Of a stretch of DNA of 60,000 nucleotides, positions 30,982 to 40,651 are shown in pieces. Below the pieces are notes generated by a model. The model made no database searches and was not told the DNA's origin. It saw nothing but the letters and a program-made list of their open reading frames with translations. Source of the stretch: Paenibacillus sp. MBLB1832. GTDB taxonomy: Bacteria > Bacillota > Bacilli > Paenibacillales > NBRC-103111. Within the stretch, counting starts at the first letter, position 1; the number at the start of each line of letters is the position of its first letter. Where the stretch lies: contig NZ_CP130319.1 in assembly GCF_032271945.1 (NCBI RefSeq), forward strand, positions 5,472,501 to 5,532,500, written 5' to 3'. The position numbers and the translations under genes are program-made.

Positions 30982-33900
30982 TTAATCGTTGACGCCCAGT
31001 TCGGTGCCTTCGATGTTTAGGTTTAATTTATCACTTGTGACTTCGTCGTCATCGTCAGCCTCGCGCATTTCGATCTCTTCCTCATCGCCAGACAGAATTT
31101 TGACATCCATACCTAAGCTTTGAAGCTCTTTGATCAAAACTTTGAACGATTCTGGAACACCTGGTTCTGGAACGTTCTCGCCTTTGACGATAGATTCGTA
31201 TGTTTTCACACGACCAACAACGTCATCTGATTTGACTGTAAGAATTTCTTGCAGTGTATAGGCAGCACCATAAGCCTCAAGCGCCCATACCTCCATCTCC
31301 CCGAAACGTTGTCCACCGAACTGCGCTTTACCACCCAGCGGCTGCTGAGTAACAAGAGAGTAAGGTCCTGTGGAACGGGCATGGATTTTATCGTCAACCA
31401 TGTGAGCCAATTTGATCATGTACATGACGCCGACAGTTACTTCACGCTCGAAGGACTCTCCTGTACGACCATCGTACAGAATCGTTTTACCACTGCGTTG
31501 CATGCCAGCTTCTTCCATGGCATCAAATACGTCATACTCACGCGCTCCATCAAATACTGGCGTTGCTGCGTGGATACCTAAATATTTGGAAGCCATACCT
31601 AAGTGAACCTCAAGTACTTGACCGATGTTCATCCGTGAAGGAACCCCTAGTGGGTTCAGAACGACTTCAACAGGTGTACCATCTGGCAGGAACGGCATAT
31701 CTTCCTCTGGAAGAATACGGGCTACAACCCCTTTGTTACCGTGACGTCCTGCCATTTTATCACCCTCGGAAATTTTCCGTTTTTGAGCGATATAGACACG
31801 AACGAGTTGGTTCACACCAGGAGGCAACTCATCGCCATTCTCACGCGTAAATACTTTCACATCGACAACGATACCGTCTGTACCATGCGGTACGCGCAGG
31901 GACGTATCACGAACCTCACGAGCCTTCTCACCGAAGATCGCGTGCAGCAATCTTTCTTCCGCAGTCAACTCCGTTACACCTTTCGGCGTAACTTTACCAA
32001 CGAGGATGTCGCCAGCACCGATTTCGGCACCAACACGGATGATGCCACGCTCATCAAGATTCTTAAGCGCGTCTTCCCCTACGTTCGGGATGTCGCGTGT
32101 GATTTCTTCTGGTCCTAGCTTCGTATCACGAGCTTCAGACTCGTATTCCTCAATGTGAATGGATGTGTACACATCTTCTTTGACAAGTTTTTGGCTTAGC
32201 AAGATCGCATCCTCATAGTTGTAACCTTCCCAAGTCATGAAGGCAACGACTACGTTACGTCCAAGCGCCAATTCACCTTGCTCTGTGGATGGACCATCCG
32301 CCAAGATATCACCAGCTTTAATCAATTGCCCTTTTTTAACAATCGGACGTTGATTAATGCAAGTACCTTGGTTGGAACGCATAAATTTGTGAAGCTTATA
32401 TTTAACGATGTTGCCGCTAACTAGTTTGCCATCCACCATTTCCTGGCGACGCAGCCAAATTTCATTCGCAGCAGCCTTCTCAATAATTCCATCGAATTTG
32501 GAGACAATACATACTCCCGAGTCCTTAGCAACTTTGTGCTCCATACCTGTACCTACAAGCGGCGCTTTAGGGATCAAAAGCGGAACCGCTTGACGCTGCA
32601 TGTTGGAACCCATCAACGCACGGTTGGAGTCATCGTTTTCAAGGAACGGAATCAATGCTGTCGCAACGGAAACAACTTGTTTCGGAGAAACGTCCATGTA
32701 GTCGACACGTTCAACCGGAAGCGTTAAGTTGTCATCTTTGTAACGAACGATAATCGCATCTTCAACGAATTTGTTATCTTCCGTCAATTGCGCGTTCGCT
32801 TGTGCGATAACGTAGTTATCCTCTTCATCCGCAGTCAAATACGCGATTTGATCAGTGACGTAACCTGTCTTCGGATCTACCCAACGGTAAGGCGCCTCAA
32901 TAAAGCCGTACTCGTTAATACGGGCAAACGTAGACAAGGAGTTGATCAGACCAATGTTCGGTCCCTCAGGCGTCTCAATTGGACACATACGGCCATAGTG
33001 AGAGTGATGCACGTCACGGACTTCCATCCCTGCGCGCTCTCTCGTCAAACCACCAGGTCCGAGTGCAGACAGACGTCTCTTATGCGTCAATTCAGCAAGC
33101 GGATTCGTTTGGTCCATAAACTGAGAAAGCTGGGAGCTGCCGAAGAACTCTTTGATCGATGCGATAACAGGACGAATGTTGATTAACGCTTGCGGCGTGA
33201 TGACATTCGCATCTTGAATCGACATACGCTCACGAACAACACGTTCCATACGGGAAAGACCGATACGGAATTGGTTTTGCAGCAACTCACCAACGGAACG
33301 AAGTCTACGGTTACCAAGGTGGTCGATATCATCTGTATTCCCAATGCCATGAAGTAAGTTAATGAAGTAGTTAATGGAAGAAATGATATCGGCAGGCGTA
33401 ATGTTCTTGACAGTTTTATCAATAACACCATTAGAAATGACTTTAACAACCTTACCTTCTTCTGTCGGTGAATACACATTGATGCACTGAACAGGGATTG
33501 TGTCCGCGCCAGTTACACCTTTAGGAATGGAGAACTCTTTATAGCCCGCACCTTTTTCAATAAAAGGCAGGATCTCATCAAGCACACGACGATCCAATAA
33601 TTGTCCAGCTTCTGCTATGATTTCACCCGTTTCGGAATCTACCAATGTTTCAGCCAAACGTTGATTGAACAATCTGTTTTTGATGTGTAGTTTTTTGTTG
33701 ATTTTGTAGCGACCTACGTTGGCCAAATCGTAGCGCTTCGGATCAAAGAAACGAGCAACGATCAAGCTTCTTGCATTATCAAGTGTAGGAGGTTCGCCTG
33801 GACGAAGACGCTCATAGATTTCGATTAACGCTTTTTCCGTAGAATCCGTGTTATCTTTATCGAGCGTGTTACGAATATATTCGTTGTCGCCAAGCAAATC

Positions 33901-34521
33901 TAGAATCTCAGCATCTGTGCCAAAACCTAACGAACGAAGCAATACGGTAACTGGAATTTTACGCGTGCGATCAATACGAACATAGATGATATCTTTCGCA
34001 TCTGTTTCAAGCTCCAACCATGCTCCGCGGTTCGGAATAACCGTTGCTGTGTAAGTTTTTTTGCCGTTTTTATCCACTTTCGTGCTATAATAAACACTGG
34101 GCGAACGAACGAGCTGGGAGACGATTACACGCTCCGCACCGTTAATAATGAACGTTCCTGTGTCGGTCATAATAGGGAAATCCCCCATGAACACTTCTTG
34201 TTCCTTGACCTCTCCAGTTTCCTTATTAATCAAACGGACTTTGACTCTTAACGGCGCCGCATAAGTTACGTCGCGTTCTTTGGATTCATCAACCGAATAC
34301 TTAGGATCGCCTAAGCTGTAGTCAATAAACTCCAGTACTAGGTTCCCTGTAAAATCCTGAATCGGGGAGATATCCTGAAACATCTCACGAAGTCCCTCTT
34401 CCAAAAACCACTCATACGATTTTTGCTGGATTTCAATCAGGTTTGGAATGCCCAGCACCTCATTAATTCGTGCATAAGTCCTGCGTTTACGTCGTCCAAA
34501 TTGAACAAGATGTCCCGCCAA
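30982..34521 (-). CDS. rpoB: DNA-directed RNA polymerase subunit beta
   Basis: A 1179-residue beta subunit. The rifampicin pocket ([32 protein letters not shown]) is wild type. The catalytic-side blocks [36 protein letters not shown] and [21 protein letters not shown] are complete. The C-terminal tail is acidic ([13 protein letters not shown]). The start is TTG at 34521, with GAGGGGTGA upstream, matching the M(T/A)GxLVQ family start. It has its own promoter and a leader of about 290 bases. Confidence 0.98.
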   Translation of the reverse strand: MAGHLVQFGRRKRRTYARINEVLGIPNLIEIQQKSYEWFLEEGLREMFQDISPIQDFTGNLVLEFIDYSLGDPKYSVDESKERDVTYAAPLRVKVRLINKETGEVKEQEVFMGDFPIMTDTGTFIINGAERVIVSQLVRSPSVYYSTKVDKNGKKTYTATVIPNRGAWLELETDAKDIIYVRIDRTRKIPVTVLLRSLGFGTDAEILDLLGDNEYIRNTLDKDNTDSTEKALIEIYERLRPGEPPTLDNARSLIVARFFDPKRYDLANVGRYKINKKLHIKNRLFNQRLAETLVDSETGEIIAEAGQLLDRRVLDEILPFIEKGAGYKEFSIPKGVTGADTIPVQCINVYSPTEEGKVVKVISNGVIDKTVKNITPADIISSINYFINLLHGIGNTDDIDHLGNRRLRSVGELLQNQFRIGLSRMERVVRERMSIQDANVITPQALINIRPVIASIKEFFGSSQLSQFMDQTNPLAELTHKRRLSALGPGGLTRERAGMEVRDVHHSHYGRMCPIETPEGPNIGLINSLSTFARINEYGFIEAPYRWVDPKTGYVTDQIAYLTADEEDNYVIAQANAQLTEDNKFVEDAIIVRYKDDNLTLPVERVDYMDVSPKQVVSVATALIPFLENDDSNRALMGSNMQRQAVPLLIPKAPLVGTGMEHKVAKDSGVCIVSKFDGIIEKAAANEIWLRRQEMVDGKLVSGNIVKYKLHKFMRSNQGTCINQRPIVKKGQLIKAGDILADGPSTEQGELALGRNVVVAFMTWEGYNYEDAILLSQKLVKEDVYTSIHIEEYESEARDTKLGPEEITRDIPNVGEDALKNLDERGIIRVGAEIGAGDILVGKVTPKGVTELTAEERLLHAIFGEKAREVRDTSLRVPHGTDGIVVDVKVFTRENGDELPPGVNQLVRVYIAQKRKISEGDKMAGRHGNKGVVARILPEEDMPFLPDGTPVEVVLNPLGVPSRMNIGQVLEVHLGMASKYLGIHAATPVFDGAREYDVFDAMEEAGMQRSGKTILYDGRTGESFEREVTVGVMYMIKLAHMVDDKIHARSTGPYSLVTQQPLGGKAQFGGQRFGEMEVWALEAYGAAYTLQEILTVKSDDVVGRVKTYESIVKGENVPEPGVPESFKVLIKELQSLGMDVKILSGDEEEIEMREADDDDEVTSDKLNLNIEGTELGVND

Positions 34522-34592
34522 CTTTCATTCACCCCTCAACTCTACTCAATAAATAAAAAGAAAGAAGAAAAACTTCGACCGACGTACACTCA

Positions 34593-34619
34593 GGACGCCT
34601 CCGTTAGTGGAGCCCGTCC
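34593..34619 (-). other. GC-rich hairpin in the rpoB leader
   Basis: GGACG and CTCC in the left arm pair with GGAG and CGTCC in the right arm around a six-base loop, about 75 bases before rpoB in an otherwise AT-rich leader. A T-rich stretch (TTTTTCTTCTTTC) follows 20 bases later. It may be a pause or attenuation structure. Confidence 0.55.
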
Positions 34620-34821
34620 GAATAAGCGACTGTATGGATGAAGGTTTTTCCCTGTTTACAATAAAGCTTTTCCAAGTATCTCATCTCATCCTGTTAGAAT
34701 TTCCCAAAATTCAAACATTATACGTTACAGGTTTAAATTTTATTCCTACGAGATGAAAAATAAGACTTGACATTTTTACTAACTAAAGACATGTGTCCCA
34801 TCTTAATACTGACATTTTTTT

Positions 34822-34850
34822 ATAATATCACATTTGAAATGTCAAGTCAA
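34822..34850 (-). promoter_or_regulatory. Putative sigma-A promoter of rpoBC
   Basis: TTGACT at 34845-34850 and TATTAT at 34822-34827 with a 17-base spacer. A TTGACA five bases further down is too close to the -10. Confidence 0.55.
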
Positions 34851-34880
34851 ACTAATTCCCACGTATATCAGCCTAGTTGC

Positions 34881-35477
34881 TTACTTTGTAGCTTTCAAAA
34901 TGCGATATCCTTTATCCTTCGAAATTTCAGCAACTTCACTGTACATCGATTCGAGCTTCTTCACGGCAGAAGGAGATCCTTGCTTCTTCTGAATGACGAC
35001 CCAAATCGATCCCCCTGGTACCAAACAATTATGCGCTTCCTCAAAAATGCGATGAACTGTTTCCTTCCCAGCCCGAATAGGCGGGTTCGTCAATACTACG
35101 TCAAACTTTTGGTCCTTCACTTGTTCCAATCTATCACTTTGAAGGACTGTCACATTCGTAATGCCGTTTCGCCGCGCATTTTCCTTCGACAGTTCAACCG
35201 CTCTCTCATTGATATCCAACATCGTCACGTGCCCTTGCGGACATAAATGCGCTGCGCTCAAACCCATAGGGCCGTAACCGCACCCCACATCAAGCACGGC
35301 AGCATCAGCGGGCAGCTCCATGGTTTCTATTAAAACCTTACTCCCGTAATCGACACCTTTTTTCGAGAATACACCAGCATCCGTCAAAAATGTAAAAGTT
35401 TTGCCGCGCAGCACTTCTTGCATCGTATGCACATCGCTCTTAACAGTCGGTCGTTGTGTGTAATAATGCTCTGACAC
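34881..35477 (-). CDS. RsmC-like class I SAM methyltransferase (YbxB)
   Basis: A 198-residue methyltransferase. The SAM-binding motif is VLDVGCGYGPMGL (about 81-93) and the substrate motif is NPPI (about 131-134), as in 16S rRNA m2G methyltransferases of the RsmC/RsmD group. It lies between rplL and rpoB, like B. subtilis ybxB. The N-terminal half of full RsmC is missing, as is usual in Firmicutes. RNA guanine methylation is inferred from the family. The start is a GTG behind a GGAGGG site. Confidence 0.85.
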   Translation of the reverse strand: MSEHYYTQRPTVKSDVHTMQEVLRGKTFTFLTDAGVFSKKGVDYGSKVLIETMELPADAAVLDVGCGYGPMGLSAAHLCPQGHVTMLDINERAVELSKENARRNGITNVTVLQSDRLEQVKDQKFDVVLTNPPIRAGKETVHRIFEEAHNCLVPGGSIWVVIQKKQGSPSAVKKLESMYSEVAEISKDKGYRILKATK

Positions 35478-35572
35478 GCTTGAAGTCCCTCCTCTTTCTA
35501 CCTATAGGAAAAACAAATAACTACGAGCGTTCCTAAGGCTTTCCTAAGGGTAAAAACTTAGGCCATACAGTC

Positions 35573-35609
35573 GAAAAAACCTCTTGAAGTCAAGCTTCAA
35601 GAGGTTTTC
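35573..35609 (-). terminator. Terminator after rplL
   Basis: AAAACCTCTTGAAG pairs with CTTCAAGAGGTTTT around a five-base loop, then TTTT on the minus strand; this ends the rplJ-rplL unit. Confidence 0.9.
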
Positions 35610-35622
35610 TAAGAAAAAAAAA

Positions 35623-35988
35623 TTACTTAACTTCTACGGAAGCGCCAGCTTCAGTAAGCTTAGCTTTAACAGCTTCTGCTTCTTCTTGGCTAACTTTTTC
35701 TTTAACTGGTTTTGGAGCTCCGTCAACAAGGTCTTTCGCTTCTTTCAGGCCAAGACCTGTGATTTCGCGAACTACTTTGATTACGTTGATTTTGGATGCG
35801 CCAGCACTTGTCAAGATAACGTCAAACTCAGTTTGAGCTTCTTCAACTGCTACTGCTGCGCCACCGCCAACTGCTACTGGAGCAGCTGCTGTTACGCCAA
35901 ACTCTTCTTCGATTGCTTTAACCAGGTCGTTCAATTCCAAGATTGTCATGCCTTTGATTGCTTCTAGGATCGTTGCATTTGTGCTCAT
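35623..35988 (-). CDS. rplL: 50S ribosomal protein L7/L12
   Basis: A 121-residue stalk protein. The N-terminal helical domain (about 1-35) dimerises and binds L10; an Ala/Val/Gly-rich hinge ([15 protein letters not shown]) follows; the C-terminal domain ([38 protein letters not shown]) recruits translation GTPases. Confidence 0.98.
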   Translation of the reverse strand: MSTNATILEAIKGMTILELNDLVKAIEEEFGVTAAAPVAVGGGAAVAVEEAQTEFDVILTSAGASKINVIKVVREITGLGLKEAKDLVDGAPKPVKEKVSQEEAEAVKAKLTEAGASVEVK

Positions 35989-36053
35989 GGTTAAACCTCC
36001 ATTATCATTAATAAATTAGTTTTTTGGTTTGTAAAACGTTTGGTACGTGGTAA

Positions 36054-36563
36054 TTAAGCTTGACCTTCAGCTTCTTTTTTCTCTGCAACTGCTTTAACAG
36101 CAAGTGCAAAGTTACGAACTGGAGCTTGAAGAACGCTAAGCAACATGGAGAGAAGACCATCTCTGGATGGAAGTTCAGCAAGTGCTTTGATTTCAGCGGC
36201 ACCAACTACGCGGCCTTCAACCACGCCAGCTTTTACGCTTAATTTATCGTTCTTTTTCGCAAATTCAGTCAAGATTTTAGCTGGGGAGATTACATCGTCA
36301 TTGCTGAAAGCAATAGCTGTTGGTCCTGTTAGGAACTCATCCAACTCAGTCAGTTCAGCGTTAGCCGTTGCGCGTCTCGCTAAGGAGTTCTTAAGAACTG
36401 TAAATTCGATACCAGCTTCACGTAAGCTTTTGCGCAGCTGAGTTACTTGAGCTACGTTCAAACCACGGTAATCTGCCACGACTGTACAAGTACTAGCTTT
36501 GAACTTTTCAGTTACTTCAGCTACTGCTTGTTCTTTCTCTGCAAGAATTTTCGCGTTTGCCAT
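36054..36563 (-). CDS. rplJ: 50S ribosomal protein L10
   Basis: A 169-residue stalk base protein. The rRNA-binding N-terminal domain contains [23 protein letters not shown] and [10 protein letters not shown]; the C-terminal helix ([13 protein letters not shown]) binds L7/L12 dimers. ATG 36563 follows GAGGTG and gives the family start MANAKI; a longer frame to 36575 is not supported. It is preceded by an L10 leader. Confidence 0.97.
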   Translation of the reverse strand: MANAKILAEKEQAVAEVTEKFKASTCTVVADYRGLNVAQVTQLRKSLREAGIEFTVLKNSLARRATANAELTELDEFLTGPTAIAFSNDDVISPAKILTEFAKKNDKLSVKAGVVEGRVVGAAEIKALAELPSRDGLLSMLLSVLQAPVRNFALAVKAVAEKKEAEGQA

Positions 36564-36599
36564 AGTACACCTCACTTCTTATGCATTTATCTTTCAAGA

Positions 36600-36775
36600 T
36601 CGCAAACAGTAGGAGCATTAGCATTTCTTATCATGAATAAGAAATGCCTTCGTAGACGCTACGAAGGCATGATGTGTTCACTTTTTCCCTGCGTACAAAG
36701 AAATCGTTATATATATCATAACACCTCGGTAGGAAATTAAGCACGTTGGCACCTACTGTCTACGGTTTGCATATT
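36600..36775 (-). ncRNA. Ribosomal protein L10 leader
   Basis: The transcribed region upstream of rplJ has the GACAGTAGGTG ... CCTACCGAGGTG pairing typical of Firmicute L10 leaders, to which the L10-L12 complex binds to repress its own operon. It is followed by two perfect overlapping hairpins (36644-36670 and 36621-36647), the first with a T-rich tail like an attenuator. Confidence 0.85.
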
Positions 36776-36794
36776 CATTTTTAGGACCTTTGAT

Positions 36795-36823
36795 AGAGTA
36801 TCACGCCCAGTAACCGAAGTCAA
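36795..36823 (-). promoter_or_regulatory. Putative sigma-A promoter of rplJL
   Basis: TTGACT at 36818-36823 and TACTCT at 36795-36800 with a 17-base spacer, just after rplA and before the L10 leader. Confidence 0.6.
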
Positions 36824-36837
36824 CTGGAAGCTTTTAC

Positions 36838-37530
36838 TTATCTGAAGGATGACAGGTTCACGCGTACGCTTGGACCCATTGTGGAAGATACAGCAATGTT
36901 TTTCAGGTATACACCTTTAGCCGCTGCCGGTTTCGCACGAACAAGTGCATCAACCAATGCTTTGAAGTTTTCGTTCAACTTATCTGCATCGAAAGATACT
37001 TTACCAAGTGGAGCATGGATTTGACCTGCTTTATCAAGACGGTATTCGATTTTACCAGCTTTGATCTCTTGAACAGCTTTAGTCACGTCGAAAGTAACTG
37101 TTCCTGCTTTAGGGTTCGGCATAAGACCTTTACCCCCGAGGATACGACCCAGTTTACCAACTTCGCTCATCATATCAGGAGTAGCTACGCAAACATCGAA
37201 TTCGAACCAACCTTGTTGAATTTTGTTGATCATATCTGCATCACCAACAAAATCTGCACCAGCTGCTTCAGCCTCTTTTGCCTTCTCGCCTTTTGCAAAT
37301 ACGAGAACGCGTTTTGTTTTACCAGTACCGTGTGGAAGTACAACGACACCACGAACAGCTTGGTCTTGTTTTCTTGGGTCTACACCCAGACGAACTGCAA
37401 CATCTACAGTTTCATCGAATTTAGCAGGAGCTGTTTTCTTAACAAGCTCGATTGCTTCTGACGGATCATACAAAGTTTCAGCATTTACAAGCTGAGCTAC
37501 TTCGCGGTATTTTTTACCGTGTTTAGGCAT
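36838..37530 (-). CDS. rplA: 50S ribosomal protein L1
   Basis: A 230-residue L1 of the mobile L1 stalk, with KHGKKYREV at the start, [38 protein letters not shown] and the C-terminal [15 protein letters not shown]. In E. coli L1 represses its own mRNA. The ATG at 37530 follows a GGAGG site; an upstream open extension to 37635 is the intergenic spacer. Two small hairpins (37586-37604, 37609-37625) lie between it and rplK. Confidence 0.97.
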   Translation of the reverse strand: MPKHGKKYREVAQLVNAETLYDPSEAIELVKKTAPAKFDETVDVAVRLGVDPRKQDQAVRGVVVLPHGTGKTKRVLVFAKGEKAKEAEAAGADFVGDADMINKIQQGWFEFDVCVATPDMMSEVGKLGRILGGKGLMPNPKAGTVTFDVTKAVQEIKAGKIEYRLDKAGQIHAPLGKVSFDADKLNENFKALVDALVRAKPAAAKGVYLKNIAVSSTMGPSVRVNLSSFR

Positions 37531-37646
37531 AATATTTATCCTCCTTAGTGGTATTAGCGGATAATCCTCCCACCGAGCGACTTCTATGTTTTCGTGGAAA
37601 ACACTTCTGTAAGCTGTGAGCTTACACAGTCGCATTCCTTGCGGAA

Positions 37647-38072
37647 TTAATCTTCGATGACGATTCCCATGCTGCGAGCAGTACCTTCAACCATACGCAT
37701 AGCAGCCTCAACGGATGCAGCATTTAGGTCAGGCATTTTTTGTTCAGCGATTTCGCGAACTTTAGCGCGTTTCACAGTTGCAACTTTCTTCTTGTTCGGT
37801 TCGCCTGATCCTTTTTCGATACCAGCAACGACGCGAAGTAGAACTGCAGCCGGAGGCGTTTTAGTGATGAATGTAAAGGAACGATCTTCGAAAACTGTGA
37901 TTTCAACTGGAATGATTAGACCAACTTGATCAGCAGTACGAGCGTTAAACTCTTTACAGAAAGCCATGATGTTCACACCTGCTTGACCCAATGCTGGACC
38001 GATCGGTGGTGCTGGATTTGCTTTCGCAGCTTGAACTTGAAGCTTCACGATTTTAATAACCTTTTTTGCCAT
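37647..38072 (-). CDS. rplK: 50S ribosomal protein L11
   Basis: A 141-residue L11 of the GTPase-associated centre. [30 protein letters not shown] carries the thiostrepton-contact prolines; the C-terminal domain with [12 protein letters not shown] binds 23S rRNA. ATG 38072 follows AAGGAGGTG; the longer frame to 38150 is leader. Confidence 0.97.
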   Translation of the reverse strand: MAKKVIKIVKLQVQAAKANPAPPIGPALGQAGVNIMAFCKEFNARTADQVGLIIPVEITVFEDRSFTFITKTPPAAVLLRVVAGIEKGSGEPNKKKVATVKRAKVREIAEQKMPDLNAASVEAAMRMVEGTARSMGIVIED

Positions 38073-38156
38073 GATAGACACCTCCTTGCAGTAATATAGG
38101 AGCCCTCGACGAATCAAAGCCTCGCTATTCAAAGATCTAAGCGATCCCACTAACGT

Positions 38157-38180
38157 AGGTCTATCCCAAGGAATAGACCT
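38157..38180 (-). other. Leader hairpin upstream of rplK
   Basis: A perfect 8-base stem (AGGTCTAT/ATAGACCT) with an 8-base loop in the nusG-rplK gap. There is no T-run. It might be part of an L1- or L11-binding control site; this is inference. Confidence 0.45.
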
Positions 38181-38207
38181 GGTAGAGCCTTTTGGTTGTC
38201 ATGTCCT

Positions 38208-38741
38208 TTAGAGTTTCTCAACTTGGTCGAAATCGAGCTCAAGCGGTGTTTCTCTTCCGAACATGTTGACATGTACCTTCAGTTTGCCTTTATCAGCAAT
38301 AATCTCTTCGACAGAGCCAACAAAGTTCGCAAATGGACCAACCTTAACGCGTACAGTCTCTTTGAGTTCGAAGTCAATTACTTCCTTCGGCTCTTCCATT
38401 CCCATATGCTTCAGGATTGATTCAACTTCCTCAGGTAATAATGCAGTTGGTTTAGAGCCAGATCCTGTAGAACCTACGAATCCAGTTACTCCTGGCGTAT
38501 TACGTACTACGTACCAAGAATCGTCGGTTTGAATCATTTCCACGAGAACATACCCTGGATAAACTTTACGCATGACAACTTTCTTCTTGCCATCCTTATT
38601 CACCAGTTCCTCTTCCATAGGCACAAGCACACGAAAGATCTTGTCCGTCATTTCCATAGACTCAACGCGCTTCTCTAAGTTGGCTTTCACTTTGTTCTCA
38701 TACCCTGAATAGGTATGTACGACGTACCATCTTTTTTCCAT
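38208..38741 (-). CDS. nusG: Transcription elongation/termination factor NusG
   Basis: A 177-residue NusG with an N-terminal NGN domain (KRWYVVHTYSGYENKVKANLEKR, MRKVYPGYVLVEM, VRNTPGVTGFVG) and a C-terminal KOW domain (VRVKVGPFANFVGSVEEI). It binds RNA polymerase and influences pausing and termination. The ATG at 38741 has AGGTGA 8 bases upstream; the GTG at 38753 is part of that site. Confidence 0.97.
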   Translation of the reverse strand: MEKRWYVVHTYSGYENKVKANLEKRVESMEMTDKIFRVLVPMEEELVNKDGKKKVVMRKVYPGYVLVEMIQTDDSWYVVRNTPGVTGFVGSTGSGSKPTALLPEEVESILKHMGMEEPKEVIDFELKETVRVKVGPFANFVGSVEEIIADKGKLKVHVNMFGRETPLELDFDQVEKL

Positions 38742-38765
38742 GAATAAATTCACCTATAGTCCTGT

Positions 38766-38978
38766 TTATTTAAAAACAAGGCGCAGCAACTCAGAAATTC
38801 CAAGATCCAGCACAAAAAAATAAATAGCAACAAAAGCTACTGTCCCTATAACGACAAGCGTATAGGTCGTCATCTCTTTGCGACTTGGCCACTTGACCTT
38901 TTTGAGTTCTGACCAACTATCAGTGAAGAAGGAAAAAGTGGATCCGAAGCTTTGTCTCATTCTAGCCAAGAACGCCAC
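38766..38978 (-). CDS. secE: Preprotein translocase subunit SecE
   Basis: A 70-residue short SecE with one membrane segment (about 41-62) and the conserved amphipathic helix motif SELKKVKWPSRKEM before it. It clamps SecY in the membrane. It lies between rpmG and nusG as in other Bacilli. Confidence 0.96.
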   Translation of the reverse strand: MAFLARMRQSFGSTFSFFTDSWSELKKVKWPSRKEMTTYTLVVIGTVAFVAIYFFVLDLGISELLRLVFK

Positions 38979-38997
38979 AAACTACACCTCCAAAGAA

Positions 38998-39147
38998 CTA
39001 CCTAGTCTCGCGATGAGCAGTATGTTCATTGCAAAATTTGCAATATTTCTTCAACTCAATACGGTCGGGATTGTTGCGCTTATTTTTAGTGGATGCATAG
39101 TTTCTTTGTTTGCAATTTGTGCACGCTAATGTGATGATGACCCGCAT
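38998..39147 (-). CDS. rpmG: 50S ribosomal protein L33, zinc-binding
   Basis: A 49-codon gene. The product starts [17 protein letters not shown] and has zinc ligands Cys9, Cys12, Cys36 and Cys39 (the C+ form). TAG at 38998-39000 ends it; GGAGGTG lies before the ATG at 39147. It corresponds to the rpmG copy upstream of secE in B. subtilis. Confidence 0.95.
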   Translation of the reverse strand: MRVIITLACTNCKQRNYASTKNKRNNPDRIELKKYCKFCNEHTAHRETR

Positions 39148-39231
39148 GATGTACACCTCCTACAGACACTTTCTAATTAAAGCCCTTCTAAGCGCATCAA
39201 AAAGAAAGCGACTTTTAGGGCTACCTGAAAC

Positions 39232-39261
39232 ACTTTATCACAACTGCCCCTCGAGTGTCAA
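39232..39261 (-). promoter_or_regulatory. Putative sigma-A promoter of rpmG-secE-nusG
   Basis: Perfect TTGACA at 39256-39261 and TAAAGT at 39232-39237 with an 18-base spacer. Confidence 0.55.
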
Positions 39262-39329
39262 GGTAGAAGTCTTACAATTGCAAGAGTATCATCAGTATAG
39301 GCTCTCCTGATGGTTGCTAAACATACTAA

Positions 39330-39368
39330 CAAAGAAAAACACCCGTACAGCTCTAGCGGCACGGGCAT
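39330..39368 (-). terminator. Terminator after sigH
   Basis: CCCGT/ACGGG outer arms with an inner GCT/AGC pair, followed by GTTTTTCTTTG on the minus strand. Confidence 0.75.
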
Positions 39369-39370
39369 TT

Positions 39371-40015
39371 CTACAAATCTCTAACTTCTAAATAGCGCTC
39401 AAGCTTCCGCTTGACACGTTGAAGAGCATTATCAATCGACTTAACGTGACGATCCAAATCTACCGCGATCTCTTGATACGATCTGCCGTCAAGGTAGAGC
39501 ATGAGAACTCTACGCTCTAAGTCACTCAATATCTCTCCCATTTTATCTTCAAGTCCCGTAAACTCTTCTTGATTAATAACCAGTTCTTCCGGATCGGTCA
39601 CCCGGGAACCGCTGATGACATCAAGCAATGTACGGTCAGAATCTTCATCATAGATGGGCTTATCCAGAGACACATAGGAATTAAGAGGTATATGCTTTTG
39701 ACGTGTTGCTGTCTTAATCGCCGTGATGATCTGTCTCGTAATACACAGCTCAGCAAAGGCTTTAAATGAAGCAAGCTTGTCTCCACGGAAGTCGCGGATA
39801 GATTTGTATAAACCTATCATACCTTCCTGCACAATATCTTCTCGGTCTGCACCTATCAAGAAATACGAACGCGCTTTGGCGCGAACAAAATTCTTGTATT
39901 TATTGATAAGATATTCCAAAGCTTCGCTACTGCCTTCACGGACTGCTTCGACAATGTCTTCATCTGGCTTGAGGTCATAATCATATATTCTCAGTTCTTT
40001 GAGGTCGACACTCAC
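39371..40015 (-). CDS. sigH: RNA polymerase sigma-H factor (early sporulation)
   Basis: A 214-residue sigma-70 family factor. Region 2 carries LINKYKNFVRAKARSYFLIGADREDIVQEGMIGLYKSIRDF and the -10 recognition helix SFKAFAELCITRQIITAIK; region 4 (LSDLERRVLMLYLDGRSYQEIAVDLDRHVKSIDNALQRVKRKLE) recognises the -35. This is clearly Spo0H, which drives stationary-phase and early sporulation genes. The GTG at 40015 has GGAGG about 8 bases upstream; TTG codons at 40018 and 40021 are too close. Confidence 0.96.
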   Translation of the reverse strand: MSVDLKELRIYDYDLKPDEDIVEAVREGSSEALEYLINKYKNFVRAKARSYFLIGADREDIVQEGMIGLYKSIRDFRGDKLASFKAFAELCITRQIITAIKTATRQKHIPLNSYVSLDKPIYDEDSDRTLLDVISGSRVTDPEELVINQEEFTGLEDKMGEILSDLERRVLMLYLDGRSYQEIAVDLDRHVKSIDNALQRVKRKLERYLEVRDL

Positions 40016-40069
40016 CAACAATCCCTCCGGCCTGCAAGACTACCCAGATTCACTATAAAAGTTAGGTTA

Positions 40070-40099
40070 AGTATACATGATGAAATCTCACACCGTCAA
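40070..40099 (-). promoter_or_regulatory. Putative sigma-A promoter of sigH
   Basis: TTGACG at 40094-40099 and TATACT at 40070-40075 with an 18-base spacer. B. subtilis sigH is also read from a sigma-A promoter at this place. Confidence 0.6.
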
Positions 40100-40133
40100 T
40101 GAGGAACCGCACCATTTCTAGCATTTGGAGGAT

Positions 40134-40646
40134 TTACTGCCCTCTTCTCCATCGTTCGAACTTCGCTTTGTCCACATCGCTCAGTTTGCTTTCTATTGGA
40201 TTTTTCCTCGTTGTGACCTCATGAGTGATCCGTTCACGAACCTCTCGGCGATTCTGTTTTATCTTCTGCCATAATTCGCTCGTGGGAAGACGAAGCGCCC
40301 CTTTGCCAAATATCACATGCTGCTCAATCATATCTGATGTGGCTACAAAGATTTCTTTGCGCCTGCCCATGAGATTCGTAACCAATCGTTCGATTCGTTC
40401 GTCGGCTGTTTCTTTCTCTTTGGTATAGAGCACTGCAAGCTTATTCTGTATATACTTCTTCCCAAGGCCAGGTACCATATAGGCATCAAAGATGAGGTAT
40501 ACCTTCATTCCAGAAAAGGACTGATATTCCGCTAACATGTGAATGAGTTGGTCGCGAGCCCCTTCTAGATCCGTGTCTTTCAATTTACTTAATTCTGGCC
40601 AAGCCCCGATAATATTGTAGCCGTCTACAATCAGGATCTGTTCCAT
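40134..40646 (-). CDS. rae1: NYN-domain ribosome-associated endoribonuclease Rae1 (YacP)
   Basis: A 170-residue PIN-like NYN protein. The N terminus ILIVDGYNIIGAWPEL has the acidic catalytic start, and LIFDAYMVPG and VATSDMIEQHVIF give further active-site acids. B. subtilis Rae1 cleaves mRNA in the ribosomal A site. The basic C terminus (RWRRGQ) fits RNA binding. It starts 5 bases after rlmB ends, so the two are probably co-transcribed. Confidence 0.88.
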   Translation of the reverse strand: MEQILIVDGYNIIGAWPELSKLKDTDLEGARDQLIHMLAEYQSFSGMKVYLIFDAYMVPGLGKKYIQNKLAVLYTKEKETADERIERLVTNLMGRRKEIFVATSDMIEQHVIFGKGALRLPTSELWQKIKQNRREVRERITHEVTTRKNPIESKLSDVDKAKFERWRRGQ

Positions 40647-40651
40647 ACCAC

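Larger units (their letters stand above)
34522..34880 (-). promoter_or_regulatory. Promoter and long leader of rpoBC
   Basis: A 359-base gap without a gene between rpoB and the methyltransferase. It contains a putative promoter, a 12-base inverted repeat (34764-34775 and 34837-34848) and a strong leader hairpin at 34593-34619. Confidence 0.65.

Noticed and set aside
34768..34795. Plus-strand TTGACA as a promoter toward the RsmC-like gene
   Set aside because: No -10 at the right spacing, and the methyltransferase gene is on the opposite strand, so nothing would be transcribed.
35523..35562. Repeated TTCCTAAGG motif and small hairpin upstream of the RsmC-like gene
   Set aside because: Only two short copies and a weak stem; no promoter or known motif, so likely chance.
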